This document shows positions 1 to 12,875 of a stretch of DNA of 64,000 bases, one piece after another. The stretch comes from Ophiura sarsii. Taxonomy: Eukaryota > Echinodermata > Ophiuroidea > Amphilepidida > Ophiuridae. The notes below the pieces were generated by a model. It had not been told where the DNA came from. It saw only the letters and a list, made by a program, of their open reading frames with translations, and did not search any database. Both the position numbers and the translations under genes were made by a program. The stretch is from contig JAYJML010000121.1 of NCBI GenBank assembly GCA_035610835.1, positions 34,001 to 98,000 of the forward strand, in the 5' to 3' direction. Positions within the stretch are counted from its first letter, which is position 1. Each line of letters starts with the position of its first letter.

Positions 1-23
1 ATTCTCTAGTTTTCAGTAATGGT

Positions 24-38
24 AGCTCTAGAAGAGCT
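24..38. other. Hairpin near the unit start
   Basis: AGCTCT-AGA-AGAGCT is a perfect 6-bp inverted repeat with a 3-base loop. It lies 15 bp before the point where both B arrays interrupt satellite A (unit position 53). Confidence 0.55.
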
Positions 39-224
39 GTTTGGGTTTAAAAGGGTCTGCTTGAGAGATATTTCATGTGATCTTTCAATTATACATGGAG
101 GTGAACACCCGCTGTAATTCTTCAAACCGTGGCATGTGATTCTCCTCTTGTTATCTGTCGAAGATTCTAACACCAAGTGGTCGCCTTCTGCGCACGTCCG
201 CTTGACACACTCTATGGGACCACA

Positions 225-241
225 CCCCCCCCCCCCCCCCC
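225..241. repeat. Poly-C tract of satellite A (reference unit)
   Basis: A run of 17 C on the + strand (G on the other) between CCACA and GGCATGG. It is the only hypervariable part of the unit, 12 to 24 C across copies, and accounts for nearly all length variation within each form. Confidence 0.95.
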
Positions 242-242
242 G

Positions 243-262
243 GCATGGCGTTTCTCCCATGC
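243..262. other. Hairpin next to the poly-C tract
   Basis: GCATGG and CCATGC form a 6-bp inverted repeat around an 8-base loop, one base after the poly-C run. It recurs in every unit (unit 33 lacks one flanking G). A structural role is not shown. Confidence 0.6.
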
Positions 263-867
263 ATGTCAGGTCAGGTCTGCGATTCTGTAAGATGTACACG
301 GCTCTTGGAAGCGTGGTGATTACCTCCCTGTGTCCAGGATACCGCAGGTGACACCGGTGGTAACCATATCCTTGTTCCTACAATACACCCAATACGAACC
401 AACTTCAATTTCTAAAACATTTCTGGTTAGGTATGCTGTAGTTTTGACAGTATCTACTGCTCATCCGTCAAGCTATGACCGCTATACCATAGAGTACAAT
501 GCCCCTTTTGATGATTCGTCAAAAGTTTAGTGGCCAAGGCTAGCATGATTGTGTTTAGATTTGATTTAAAATATTGTATTGTACTTTTATCCTAATGGTA
601 GTAATCTTAAGAAACTTTATTGACAAATAAAACTGCGAAAATAGAGTGAAAATGAGAGTTTTTCAAGTAAAAGGTACCATAATAGGCCAAAAACAACACG
701 TCTTCGAAGCAAAACTTTTTTTGAGTTTTCATTCTTTTTTCTACATATTTCGAAAGAACAAGTATTTCTAAGATAAACTGCCAAAGCATACCTCTGTGCG
801 ATCTCTGGTTCTCAAATAAGAGCATTTTTCTGAAAAATGATGATGTCCCAAATGTTCATAAATTGTG

Positions 868-875
868 TATAAAAG
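868..875 (+). promoter_or_regulatory. TATA-box-like motif in satellite A
   Basis: TATAAAAG, a full match to a TATA consensus, present once per unit and followed about 16 bp later by the 15-bp duplication. In AT-rich DNA such a match can be chance and no transcript start can be seen, so it is only a candidate for satellite transcription. Confidence 0.2.
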
Positions 876-890
876 CAAGAAATCACCCAG

Positions 891-920
891 TCCGGCACCA
901 TCTGGTCCGGCACCATCTGG
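891..920 (+). repeat. 15-bp direct duplication within each A unit
   Basis: TCCGGCACCATCTGG occurs twice with no spacer (891-905 and 906-920). It is conserved in every unit, so it predates the array. Confidence 0.95.
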
Positions 921-1055
921 GCTGACATCAATTTTGGCGAACTATGTGTATGCATTATCAATTGTTTCGTGAATAATGTAATACGAACTAACTTAACATT
1001 TAATAAACATTTGATTATAATATTACATACAGACAAAGTCCGACACAAATTCACT

Positions 1056-2112
1056 ATTCTCTAGTTTTCAGTAATGGTAGCTCTAGAAGAGCTGTTTGGG
1101 TTTAAAAGGGTCTGCTTGAGAGATATTTCATGTGATCTTTCAATTATACATGGAGGTGAACACCCGCTGTAATTCTTCAAACCGTGGCATGTGATTCTCC
1201 TCTTGTTATCTGTCGAAGATTCTAACACCAAGTGGTCGCCTTCTGCGCACGTCCGCTTGACACACTCTATGGGACCACACCCCCCCCCCCCCCCCCCCGG
1301 CATGGCGTTTCTCCCATGCATGTCAGGTCAGGTCTGCGATTATGTAAGATGTACACGGCTCTTGGAAGCGTGGTGATTACCTCCCTGTGTCCAGGATACC
1401 GCAGGTGACACCGGTGGTAACCATATCCTTGTTCCTACAATACACCCAATACGAACCAACTTCAATTTCTAAAACATTTCTGGTTAGGTATGCTGTAGTT
1501 TTGACAGTATCTACTGCTCATCCGTCAAGCTATGACCGCTATACCATAGAGTACAATGCCCCTTTTGATGATTCGTCAAAAGTTTAGTGGCCAAGGCTAG
1601 CATGATTGTGTTTAGATTTGATTTAAAATATTGTATTGTACTTTTATCCTAATGGTAGTAATCTTAAGAAACTTTATTGACAAATAAAACTGCGAAAATA
1701 GAGTGAAAATGAGAGTTTTTCAAGTAAAAGGTACCATAATAGGCCAAAAACAACACGTCTTAGAAGCAAAACTTTTTTTGAGTTTTCATTCTTTTTTCTA
1801 CATATTTCGAAAGAACAAGTATTTCTAAGATAAACTGCCAAAGCATACCTCTGTGCGATCTCTGGTTCTCAAATAAGAGCATTTTTCTGAAAAATGATGA
1901 TGTCCCAAATGTTCATAAATTGTGTATAAAAGCAAGAAATCACCCAGTCCGGCACCATCTGGTCCGGCACCATCTGGGCTGACATCGATTTTGGCGAACT
2001 ATGTGTATGCATTATCAATTGTTTCGTGAATAATGTAATACGAACTAACTTAACATTTAATAAACATTTGATTATAATATTACATACAGACAAAGTCCGA
2101 CACAAATTCACT
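1056..2112 (+). repeat. Satellite A unit 2, short form
   Basis: 1057 bp. Poly-C 1280-1298 (19). Empty MITE-A site is CTTAGAAG at 1759-1766 (the right-duplication version). Private base: A at 1342 where the other units have C. Confidence 0.95.
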
Positions 2113-2814
2113 ATTCTCTAGTTTTCAGTAATGGTAGCTCTAGAAGAGCTGTTTGGGTTTAAAAGGGTCTGCTTGAGAGATATTTCATGTGATCTTTCAA
2201 TTATACATGGAGGTGAACACCCGCTGTAATTCTTCAAACCGTGGCATGTGATTCTCCTCTTGTTATCTGTCGAAGATTCTAACACCAAGTGGTCGCCTTC
2301 TGCGCACGTCCGCTTGACACACTCTATGGGACCACACCCCCCCCCCCCCCCCCCGGCATGGCGTTTCTCCCATGCATGTCAGGTCAGGTCTGCGATTCTG
2401 TAAGATGTACACGGCTCTTGGAAGCGTGGTGATTACCTCCCTGTGTCCAGGATACCGCAGGTGACACCGGTGGTAACCATATCCTTGTTCCTACAATACA
2501 CCCAATACGAACCAACTTCAATTTCTAAAACATTTCTGGTTAGGTATGCTGTAGTTTTGACAGTATCTACTGCTCATCCGTCAAGCTATGACCGCTATAC
2601 CATAGAGTACAATGCCCCTTTTGATGATTCGTCAAAAGTTTAGTGGCCAAGGCTAGCATGATTGTGTTTAGATTTGATTTAAAATATTGTATTGTACTTT
2701 TATCCTAATGGTAGTAATCTTAAGAAACTTTATTGACAAATAAAACTGCGAAAATAGAGTGAAAATGAGAGTTTTTCAAGTAAAAGGTACCATAATAGGC
2801 CAAAAACAACACGT

Positions 2815-2822
2815 CTTCGAAG
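2815..2822. other. Left target-site duplication of MITE-A
   Basis: CTTCGAAG, itself a perfect palindrome, immediately before the TIR. It is the same in all long units I read. The 8-bp phase is chosen so that both TIRs start with four G; a fifth G/C on each side is shared with the duplication, so the exact edge is ambiguous by one base. Confidence 0.7.
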
Positions 2823-3280
2823 GGGGCACACCACTAAATACGTCTCCCATTGAAATACACGCGTTTCGGCCCTTTTTCAAGACCGTATTTTTACCCCACG
2901 TAACAATGATGGAAGTTTTTATTTCGCATGAATGTATTAGATATGTGTTGAATTTTATTTTAAACTTGATTTTTCTTGACCCATCTAGATGAAATTTTTC
3001 GCTACGGGCACCTAAACAGCGCCCTCACCATTTTAAACCGATATTTTCGCTTCCTCACCGGTTCCGGCAACGATATCCTTCCGCAGCCTAGGCTCCCGTG
3101 CGTATTCGATTCCGACGATTTTTGACCACATTAGCAATGCTAAGGTTCTATTCTAACTTTTTCATAACAAATAAGCAAGATTTACTTCTATTTGCTTCCC
3201 CTGGGACGATGATCAAATTGATATAGGTACTATTTCTCCGAACCCTACACCAAACGCGGAAGGATTTAGTGTAGTGCCCC
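2823..3280. mobile_element. MITE-A, non-autonomous TIR element inside satellite A (reference copy)
   Basis: A 458-bp segment present in 27 of 35 A units and cleanly absent from 8. Its ends are inverted repeats: 2823-2839 reads GGGGCACACCACTAAAT and the reverse complement of 3264-3280 reads GGGGCACTACACTAAAT (15 of 17 match). It is flanked by an imperfect 8-bp duplication, CTTCGAAG (2815-2822) on the left and CTTAGAAG (3281-3288) on the right, and short units hold a single copy of this 8-mer. Such a length, TIRs and clean empty sites describe a MITE. Eight-bp duplications occur in hAT, P and Merlin-type families, but I cannot assign the superfamily. No transposase frame is present. The other 26 copies are placed in the unit entries. 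Confidence 0.85.
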
Positions 3281-3288
3281 CTTAGAAG
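3281..3288. other. Right target-site duplication of MITE-A
   Basis: CTTAGAAG, one base different from the left copy. The difference was fixed before the units amplified, because every long unit carries the same mismatched pair. Confidence 0.7.
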
Positions 3289-3635
3289 CAAAACTTTTTT
3301 TGAGTTTTCATTCTTTTTTCTACATATTTCGAAAGAACAAGTATTTCTAAGATAAACTGCCAAAGCATAACCTCTGTGCGATCTCTGGTTCTCAAATAAG
3401 AGCATTTTTCTGAAAAATGATGATGTCCCAAATGTTCATAAATTGTGTATAAAAGCAAGAAATCACCCAGTCCGGCACCATCTGGTCCGGCACCATCTGG
3501 GCTGACATCGATTTTGGCGAACTATGTGTATGCATTATCAATTGTTTCGTGAATAATGTAATACGAACTAACTTAACATTTAATAAACATTTGATTATAA
3601 TATTACATACAGACAAAGTCCGACACAAATTCACT

Positions 3636-5152
3636 ATTCTCTAGTTTTCAGTAATGGTAGCTCTAGAAGAGCTGTTTGGGTTTAAAAGGGTCTGCTTGAG
3701 AGATATTTCATGTGATCTTTCAATTATACATGGAGGTGAACACCCGCTGTAATTCTTCAAACCGTGGCATGTGATTCTCCTCTTGTTATCTGTCGAAGAT
3801 TCTAACACCAAGTGGTCGCCTTCTGCGCACGTCCGCTTGACACACTCTATGGGACCACACCCCCCCCCCCCCGGCATGGCGTTTCTCCCATGCATGTCAG
3901 GTCAGGTCTGCGATTCTGTAAGATGTACACGGCTCTTGGAAGCGTGGTGATTACCTCCCTGTGTCCAGGATACCGCAGGTGACACCGGTGGTAACCATAT
4001 CCTTGTTCCTACAATACACCCAATACGAACCAACTTCAATTTCTAAAACATTTCTGGTTAGGTATGCTGTAGTTTTGACAGTATCTACTGCTCATCCGTC
4101 AAGCTATGACCGCTATACCATAGAGTACAATGCCCCTTTTGATGATTCGTCAAAAGTTTAGTGGCCAAGGCTAGCATGATTGTGTTTAGATTTGATTTAA
4201 AATATTGTATTGTACTTTTATCCTAATGGTAGTAATCTTAAGAAACTTTATTGACAAATAAAACTGCGAAAATAGAGTGAAAATGAGAGTTTTTCAAGTA
4301 AAAGGTACCATAATAGGCCAAAAACAACACGTCTTCGAAGGGGGCACACCACTAAATACGTCTCCCATTGAAATACACGCGTTTCGGCCCTTTTTCAAGA
4401 CCGTATTTTTACCCCACGTAACAATGATGGAAGTTTTTATTTCGCATGAATGTATTAGATATGTGTTGAATTTTATTTTAAACTTGATTTTTCTTGACCC
4501 ATCTAGATGAAATTTTTCGCTACGGGCACCTAAACAGCGCCCTCACCATTTTAAACCGATATTTTCGCTTCCTCACCGGTTCCGGCAACGATATCCTTCC
4601 GCAGCCTAGGCTCCCGTGCGTATTCGATTCCGACGATTTTTGACCACATTAGCAATGCTAAGGTTCTATTCTAACTTTTTCATAACAAATAAGCAAGATT
4701 TACTTCTATTTGCTTCCCCTGGGACGATGATCAAATTGATATAGGTACTATTTCTCCGAACCCTACACCAAACGCGGAAGGATTTAGTGTAGTGCCCCCT
4801 TAGAAGCAAAACTTTTTTTGAGTTTTCATTCTTTTTTCTACATATTTCGAAAGAACAAGTATTTCTAAGATAAACTGCCAAAGCATACCTCTGTGCGATC
4901 TCTGGTTCTCAAATAAGAGCATTTTTCTGAAAAATGATGATGTCCCAAATGTTCATAAATTGTGTATAAAAGCAAGAAATCACCCAGTCCGGCACCATCT
5001 GGTCCGGCACCATCTGGGCTGACATCGATTTTGGCGAACTATGTGTATGCATTATCAATTGTTTCGTGAATAATGTAATACGAACTAACTTAACATTTAA
5101 TAAACATTTGATTATAATATTACATACAGACAAAGTCCGACACAAATTCACT
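3636..5152 (+). repeat. Satellite A unit 4, long form
   Basis: 1517 bp. Poly-C 3860-3872 (13). MITE-A 4341-4798. Confidence 0.95.
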
Positions 5153-6672
5153 ATTCTCTAGTTTTCAGTAATGGTAGCTCTAGAAGAGCTGTTTGGGTTT
5201 AAAAGGGTCTGCTTGAGAGATATTTCATGTGATCTTTCAATTATACATGGAGGTGAACACCCGCTGTAATTCTTCAAACCGTGGCATGTGATTCTCCTCT
5301 TGTTATCTGTCGAAGATTCTAACACCAAGTGGTCGCCTTCTGCGCACGTCCGCTTGACACACTCTATGGGACCACACCCCCCCCCCCCCCCCGGCATGGC
5401 GTTTCTCCCATGCATGTCAGGTCAGGTCTGCGATTCTGTAAGATGTACACGGCTCTTGGAAGCGTGGTGATTACCTCCCTGTGTCCAGGATACCGCAGGT
5501 GACACCGGTGGTAACCATATCCTTGTTCCTACAATACACCCAATACGAACCAACTTCAATTTCTAAAACATTTCTGGTTAGGTATGCTGTAGTTTTGACA
5601 GTATCTACTGCTCATCCGTCAAGCTATGACCGCTATACCATAGAGTACAATGCCCCTTTTGATGATTCGTCAAAAGTTTAGTGGCCAAGGCTAGCATGAT
5701 TGTGTTTAGATTTGATTTAAAATATTGTATTGTACTTTTATCCTAATGGTAGTAATCTTAAGAAACTTTATTGACAAATAAAACTGCGAAAATAGAGTGA
5801 AAATGAGAGTTTTTCAAGTAAAAGGTACCATAATAGGCCAAAAACAACACGTCTTCGAAGGGGGCACACCACTAAATACGTCTCCCATTGAAATACACGC
5901 GTTTCGGCCCTTTTTCAAGACCGTATTTTTACCCCACGTAACAATGATGGAAGTTTTTATTTCGCATGAATGTATTAGATATGTGTTGAATTTTATTTTA
6001 AACTTGATTTTTCTTGACCCATCTAGATGAAATTTTTCGCTACGGGCACCTAAACAGCGCCCTCACCATTTTAAACCGATATTTTCGCTTCCTCACCGGT
6101 TCCGGCAACGATATCCTTCCGCAGCCTAGGCTCCCGTGCGTATTCGATTCCGACGATTTTTGACCACATTAGCAATGCTAAGGTTCTATTCTAACTTTTT
6201 CATAACAAATAAGCAAGATTTACTTCTATTTGCTTCCCCTAAGACGATGATCAAATTGATATAGGTACTATTTCTCCGAACCCTACACCAAACGCGGAAG
6301 GATTTAGTGTAGTGCCCCCTTAGAAGCAAAACTTTTTTTGAGTTTTCATTCTTTTTTCTACATATTTCGAAAGAACAAGTATTTCTAAGATAAACTGCCA
6401 AAGCATACCTCTGTGCGATCTCTGGTTCTCAAATAAGAGCATTTTTCTGAAAAATGATGATGTCCCAAATGTTCATAAATTGTGTATAAAAGCAAGAAAT
6501 CACCCAGTCCGGCACCATCTGGTCCGGCACCATCTGGGCTGACATCGATTTTGGCGAACTATGTGTATGCATTATCAATTGTTTCGTGAATAATGTAATA
6601 CGAACTAACTTAACATTTAATAAACATTTGATTATAATATTACATACAGACAAAGTCCGACACAAATTCACT
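5153..6672 (+). repeat. Satellite A unit 5, long form
   Basis: 1520 bp. Poly-C 5377-5392 (16). MITE-A 5861-6318, with a private GG to AA doublet at 6241-6242. Confidence 0.95.
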
Positions 6673-7726
6673 ATTCTCTAGTTTTCAGTAATGGTAGCTC
6701 TAGAAGAGCTGTTTGGGTTTAAAAGGGTCTGCTTGAGAGATATTTCATGTGATCTTTCAATTATACATGGAGGTGAACACCCGCTGTAATTCTTCAAACC
6801 GTGGCATGTGATTCTCCTCTTGTTATCTGTCGAAGATTCTAACACCAAGTGGTCGCCTTCTGCGCACGTCCGCTTGACACACTCTATGGGACCACACCCC
6901 CCCCCCCCCCCCGGCATGGCGTTTCTCCCATGCATGTCAGGTCAGGTCTGCGATTCTGTAAGATGTACACGGCTCTTGGAAGCGTGGTGATTACCTCCCT
7001 GTGTCCAGGATACCGCAGGTGACACCGGTGGTAACCATATCCTTGTTCCTACAATACACCCAATACGAACCAACTTCAATTTCTAAAACATTTCTGGTTA
7101 GGTATGCTGTAGTTTTGACAGTATCTACTGCTCATCCGTCAAGCTATGACCGCTATACCATAGAGTACAATGCCCCTTTTGATGATTCGTCAAAAGTTTA
7201 GTGGCCAAGGCTAGCATGATTGTGTTTAGATTTGATTTAAAATATTGTATTGTACTTTTATCCTAATGGTAGTAATCTTAAGAAACTTTATTGACAAATA
7301 AAACTGCGAAAATAGAGTGAAAATGAGAGTTTTTCAAGTAAAAGGTACCATAATAGGCCAAAAACAACACGTCTTAGAAGCAAAACTTTTTTTGAGTTTT
7401 CATTCTTTTTTCTACATATTTCGAAAGAACAAGTATTTCTAAGATAAACTGCCAAAGCATACCTCTGTGCGATCTCTGGTTCTCAAATAAGAGCATTTTT
7501 CTGAAAAATGATGATGTCCCAAATGTTCATAAATTGTGTATAAAAGCAAGAAATCACCCAGTCCGGCACCATCTGGTCCGGCACCATCTGGGCTGACATC
7601 GATTTTGGCGAACTATGTGTATGCATTATCAATTGTTTCGTGAATAATGTAATACGAACTAACTTAACATTTAATAAACATTTGATTATAATATTACATA
7701 CAGACAAAGTCCGACACAAATTCACT
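6673..7726 (+). repeat. Satellite A unit 6, short form
   Basis: 1054 bp, the shortest unit. Poly-C 6897-6912 (16). Empty MITE-A site CTTAGAAG at 7373-7380 (right version). Confidence 0.95.
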
Positions 7727-8781
7727 ATTCTCTAGTTTTCAGTAATGGTAGCTCTAGAAGAGCTGTTTGGGTTTAAAAGGGTCTGCTTGAGAGATATTTC
7801 ATGTGATCTTTCAATTATACATGGAGGTGAACACCCGCTGTAATTCTTCAAACCGTGGCATGTGATTCTCCTCTTGTTATCTGTCGAAGATTCTAACACC
7901 AAGTGGTCGCCTTCTGCGCACGTCCGCTTGACACACTCTATGGGACCACACCCCCCCCCCCCCCCCCGGCATGGCGTTTCTCCCATGCATGTCAGGTCAG
8001 GTCTGCGATTCTGTAAGATGTACACGGCTCTTGGAAGCGTGGTGATTACCTCCCTGTGTCCAGGATACCGCAGGTGACACCGGTGGTAACCATATCCTTG
8101 TTCCTACAATACACCCAATACGAACCAACTTCAATTTCTAAAACATTTCTGGTTAGGTATGCTGTAGTTTTGACAGTATCTACTGCTCATCCGTCAAGCT
8201 ATGACCGCTATACCATAGAGTACAATGCCCCTTTTGATGATTCGTCAAAAGTTTAGTGGCCAAGGCTAGCATGATTGTGTTTAGATTTGATTTAAAATAT
8301 TGTATTGTACTTTTATCCTAATGGTAGTAATCTTAAGAAACTTTATTGACAAATAAAACTGCGAAAATAGAGTGAAAATGAGAGTTTTTCAAGTAAAAGG
8401 TACCATAATAGGCCAAAAACAACACGTCTTCGAAGCAAAACTTTTTTTGAGTTTTCATTCTTTTTTCTACATATTTCGAAAGAACAAGTATTTCTAAGAT
8501 AAACTGCCAAAGCATACCTCTGTGCGATCTCTGGTTCTCAAATAAGAGCATTTTTCTGAAAAATGATGATGTCCCAAATGTTCATAAATTGTGTATAAAA
8601 GCAAGAAATCACCCAGTCCGGCACCATCTGGTCCGGCACCATCTGGGCTGACATCGATTTTGGCGAACTATGTGTATGCATTATCAATTGTTTCGTGAAT
8701 AATGTAATACGAACTAACTTAACATTTAATAAACATTTGATTATAATATTACATACAGACAAAGTCCGACACAAATTCACT
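7727..8781 (+). repeat. Satellite A unit 7, short form
   Basis: 1055 bp. Poly-C 7951-7967 (17). Empty MITE-A site CTTCGAAG at 8428-8435 (left version). It directly follows a short unit with the other version. Confidence 0.95.
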
Positions 8782-10299
8782 ATTCTCTAGTTTTCAGTAA
8801 TGGTAGCTCTAGAAGAGCTGTTTGGGTTTAAAAGGGTCTGCTTGAGAGATATTTCATGTGATCTTTCAATTATACATGGAGGTGAACACCCGCTGTAATT
8901 CTTCAAACCGTGGCATGTGATTCTCCTCTTGTTATCTGTCGAAGATTCTAACACCAAGTGGTCGCCTTCTGCGCACGTCCGCTTGACACACTCTATGGGA
9001 CCACACCCCCCCCCCCCCCGGCATGGCGTTTCTCCCATGCATGTCAGGTCAGGTCTGCGATTCTGTAAGATGTACACGGCTCTTGGAAGCGTGGTGATTA
9101 CCTCCCTGTGTCCAGGATACCGCAGGTGACACCGGTGGTAACCATATCCTTGTTCCTACAATACACCCAATACGAACCAACTTCAATTTCTAAAACATTT
9201 CTGGTTAGGTATGCTGTAGTTTTGACAGTATCTACTGCTCATCCGTCAAGCTATGACCGCTATACCATAGAGTACAATGCCCCTTTTGATGATTCGTCAA
9301 AAGTTTAGTGGCCAAGGCTAGCATGATTGTGTTTAGATTTGATTTAAAATATTGTATTGTACTTTTATCCTAATGGTAGTAATCTTAAGAAACTTTATTG
9401 ACAAATAAAACTGCGAAAATAGAGTGAAAATGAGAGTTTTTCAAGTAAAAGGTACCATAATAGGCCAAAAACAACACGTCTTCGAAGGGGGCACACCACT
9501 AAATACGTCTCCCATTGAAATACACGCGTTTCGGCCCTTTTTCAAGACCGTATTTTTACCCCACGTAACAATGATGGAAGTTTTTATTTCGCATGAATGT
9601 ATTAGATATGTGTTGAATTTTATTTTAAACTTGATTTTTCTTGACCCATCTAGATGAAATTTTTCGCTACGGGCACCTAAACAGCGCCCTCACCATTTTA
9701 AACCGATATTTTCGCTTCCTCACCGGTTCCGGCAACGATATCCTTCCGCAGCCTAGGCTCCCGTGCGTATTCGATTCCGACGATTTTTGACCACATTAGC
9801 AATGCTAAGGTTCTATTCTAACTTTTTCATAACAAATAAGCAAGATTTACTTCTATTTGCTTCCCCTGGGACGATGATCAAATTGATATAGGTACTATTT
9901 CTCCGAACCCTACACCAAACGCGGAAGGATTTAGTGTAGTGCCCCCTTAGAAGCAAAACTTTTTTTGAGTTTTCATTCTTTTTTCTACATATTTCGAAAG
10001 AACAAGTATTTCTAAGATAAACTGCCAAAGCATACCTCTGTGCGATCTCTGGTTCTCAAATAAGAGCATTTTTCTGAAAAATGATGATGTCCCAAATGTT
10101 CATAAATTGTGTATAAAAGCAAGAAATCACCCAGTCCGGCACCATCTGGTCCGGCACCATCTGGGCTGACATCGATTTTGGCGAACTATGTGTATGCATT
10201 ATCAATTGTTTCGTGAATAATGTAATACGAACTAACTTAACATTTAATAAACATTTGATTATAATATTACATACAGACAAAGTCCGACACAAATTCACT
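8782..10299 (+). repeat. Satellite A unit 8, long form
   Basis: 1518 bp. Poly-C 9006-9019 (14). MITE-A 9488-9945. Confidence 0.95.
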
Positions 10300-11356
10300 A
10301 TTCTCTAGTTTTCAGTAATGGTAGCTCTAGAAGAGCTGTTTGGGTTTAAAAGGGTCTGCTTGAGAGATATTTCATGTGATCTTTCAATTATACATGGAGG
10401 TGAACACCCGCTGTAATTCTTCAAACCGTGGCATGTGATTCTCCTCTTGTTATCTGTCGAAGATTCTAACACCAAGTGGTCGCCTTCTGCGCACGTCCGC
10501 TTGACACACTCTATGGGACCACACCCCCCCCCCCCCCCCCCCGGCATGGCGTTTCTCCCATGCATGTCAGGTCAGGTCTGCGATTCTGTAAGATGTACAC
10601 GGCTCTTGGAAGCGTGGTGATTACCTCCCTGTGTCCAGGATACCGCAGGTGACACCGGTGGTAACCATATCCTTGTTCCTACAATACACCCAATACGAAC
10701 CAACTTCAATTTCTAAAACATTTCTGGTTAGGTATGCTGTAGTTTTGACAGTATCTACTGCTCATCCGTCAAGCTATGACCGCTATACCATAGAGTACAA
10801 TGCCCCTTTTGATGATTCGTCAAAAGTTTAGTGGCCAAGGCTAGCATGATTGTGTTTAGATTTGATTTAAAATATTGTATTGTACTTTTATCCTAATGGT
10901 AGTAATCTTAAGAAACTTTATTGACAAATAAAACTGCGAAAATAGAGTGAAAATGAGAGTTTTTCAAGTAAAAGGTACCATAATAGGCCAAAAACAACAC
11001 GTCTTCGAAGCAAAACTTTTTTTGAGTTTTCATTCTTTTTTCTACATATTTCGAAAGAACAAGTATTTCTAAGATAAACTGCCAAAGCATACCTCTGTGC
11101 GATCTCTGGTTCTCAAATAAGAGCATTTTTCTGAAAAATGATGATGTCCCAAATGTTCATAAATTGTGTATAAAAGCAAGAAATCACCCAGTCCGGCACC
11201 ATCTGGTCCGGCACCATCTGGGCTGACATCGATTTTGGCGAACTATGTGTATGCATTATCAATTGTTTCGTGAATAATGTAATACGAACTAACTTAACAT
11301 TTAATAAACATTTGATTATAATATTACATACAGACAAAGTCCGACACAAATTCACT
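10300..11356 (+). repeat. Satellite A unit 9, short form
   Basis: 1057 bp. Poly-C 10524-10542 (19). Empty MITE-A site CTTCGAAG at 11003-11010 (left version). Confidence 0.95.
10305..10565 (-). other. Cysteine-rich open frame in satellite A (example), doubtful
   Basis: An 86-codon frame on the minus strand, repeated in many A units. After a run of Gly encoded by the poly-G it has six Cys (residues 15, 20, 25, 45, 54, 58) with spacing reminiscent of a small disulfide domain. I recognise no family. Against a gene: the N-terminus changes between units with the poly-C length, the frame is lost in several units, and there is no larger gene context. At most it is a captured exon fragment. Confidence 0.15.
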
Positions 11357-12875
11357 ATTCTCTAGTTTTCAGTAATGGTAGCTCTAGAAGAGCTGTTTGG
11401 GTTTAAAAGGGTCTGCTTGAGAGATATTTCATGTGATCTTTCAATTATACATGGAGGTGAACACCCGCTGTAATTCTTCAAACCGTGGCATGTGATTCTC
11501 CTCTTGTTATCTGTCGAAGATTCTAACACCAAGTGGTCGCCTTCTGCGCACGTCCGCTTGACACACTCTATGGGACCACACCCCCCCCCCCCCCCGGCAT
11601 GGCGTTTCTCCCATGCATGTCAGGTCAGGTCTGCGATTCTGTAAGATGTACACGGCTCTTGGAAGCGTGGTGATTACCTCCCTGTGTCCAGGATACCGCA
11701 GGTGACACCGGTGGTAACCATATCCTTGTTCCTACAATACACCCAATACGAACCAACTTCAATTTCTAAAACATTTCTGGTTAGGTATGCTGTAGTTTTG
11801 ACAGTATCTACTGCTCATCCGTCAAGCTATGACCGCTATACCATAGAGTACAATGCCCCTTTTGATGATTCGTCAAAAGTTTAGTGGCCAAGGCTAGCAT
11901 GATTGTGTTTAGATTTGATTTAAAATATTGTATTGTACTTTTATCCTAATGGTAGTAATCTTAAGAAACTTTATTGACAAATAAAACTGCGAAAATAGAG
12001 TGAAAATGAGAGTTTTTCAAGTAAAAGGTACCATAATAGGCCAAAAACAACACGTCTTCGAAGGGGGCACACCACTAAATACGTCTCCCATTGAAATACA
12101 CGCGTTTCGGCCCTTTTTCAAGACCGTATTTTTACCCCACGTAACAATGATGGAAGTTTTTATTTCGCATGAATGTATTAGATATGTGTTGAATTTTATT
12201 TTAAACTTGATTTTTCTTGACCCATCTAGATGAAATTTTTCGCTACGGGCACCTAAACAGCGCCCTCACCATTTTAAACCGATATTTTCGCTTCCTCACC
12301 GGTTCCGGCAACGATATCCTTCCGCAGCCTAGGCTCCCGTGCGTATTCGATTCCGACGATTTTTGACCACATTAGCAATGCTAAGGTTCTATTCTAACTT
12401 TTTCATAACAAATAAGCAAGATTTACTTCTATTTGCTTCCCCTGGGACGATGATCAAATTGATATAGGTACTATTTCTCCGAACCCTACACCAAACGCGG
12501 AAGGATTTAGTGTAGTGCCCCCTTAGAAGCAAAACTTTTTTTGAGTTTTCATTCTTTTTTCTACATATTTCGAAAGAACAAGTATTTCTAAGATAAACTG
12601 CCAAAGCATACCTCTGTGCGATCTCTGGTTCTCAAATAAGAGCATTTTTCTGAAAAATGATGATGTCCCAAATGTTCATAAATTGTGTATAAAAGCAAGA
12701 AATCACCCAGTCCGGCACCATCTGGTCCGGCACCATCTGGGCTGACATCGATTTTGGCGAACTATGTGTATGCATTATCAATTGTTTCGTGAATAATGTA
12801 ATACGAACTAACTTAACATTTAATAAACATTTGATTATAATATTACATACAGACAAAGTCCGACACAAATTCACT
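11357..12875 (+). repeat. Satellite A unit 10, long form
   Basis: 1519 bp. Poly-C 11581-11595 (15). MITE-A 12064-12521. Confidence 0.95.

Larger units (their letters stand above)
1..1055 (+). repeat. Satellite A unit 1, short form
   Basis: 1055 bp, taken here as the reference short unit. Poly-C 225-241 (17 C). MITE-A is absent; the empty site is CTTCGAAG at 702-709 (the left-duplication version). Private base: A at 930 where the other units have G. Confidence 0.95.
2113..3635 (+). repeat. Satellite A unit 3, long form
   Basis: 1523 bp. Poly-C 2337-2354 (18). MITE-A 2823-3280. It has one extra A near 3370 (GCATAACC instead of GCATACC), which accounts for its length. Confidence 0.95.

Noticed and set aside
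330..530. 66-codon + strand frame repeated once per A unit
   Set aside because: It starts with GTG, is short, has no recognisable domain, and its preservation simply reflects near-identity of the whole unit, so it says nothing about selection on protein.
2759..2992. 77-codon + strand frame crossing the left edge of MITE-A
   Set aside because: The frame begins in satellite A and ends inside the MITE, so it is a chance fusion created by the insertion. The 71-codon minus frame across the right edge is rejected for the same reason.
3100..3125. Pol III B-box-like TTCGATTCC inside MITE-A (SINE hypothesis)
   Set aside because: The match is partial, there is no properly spaced A box or A-rich tail, and the element has clear TIRs and a target duplication typical of DNA transposons.
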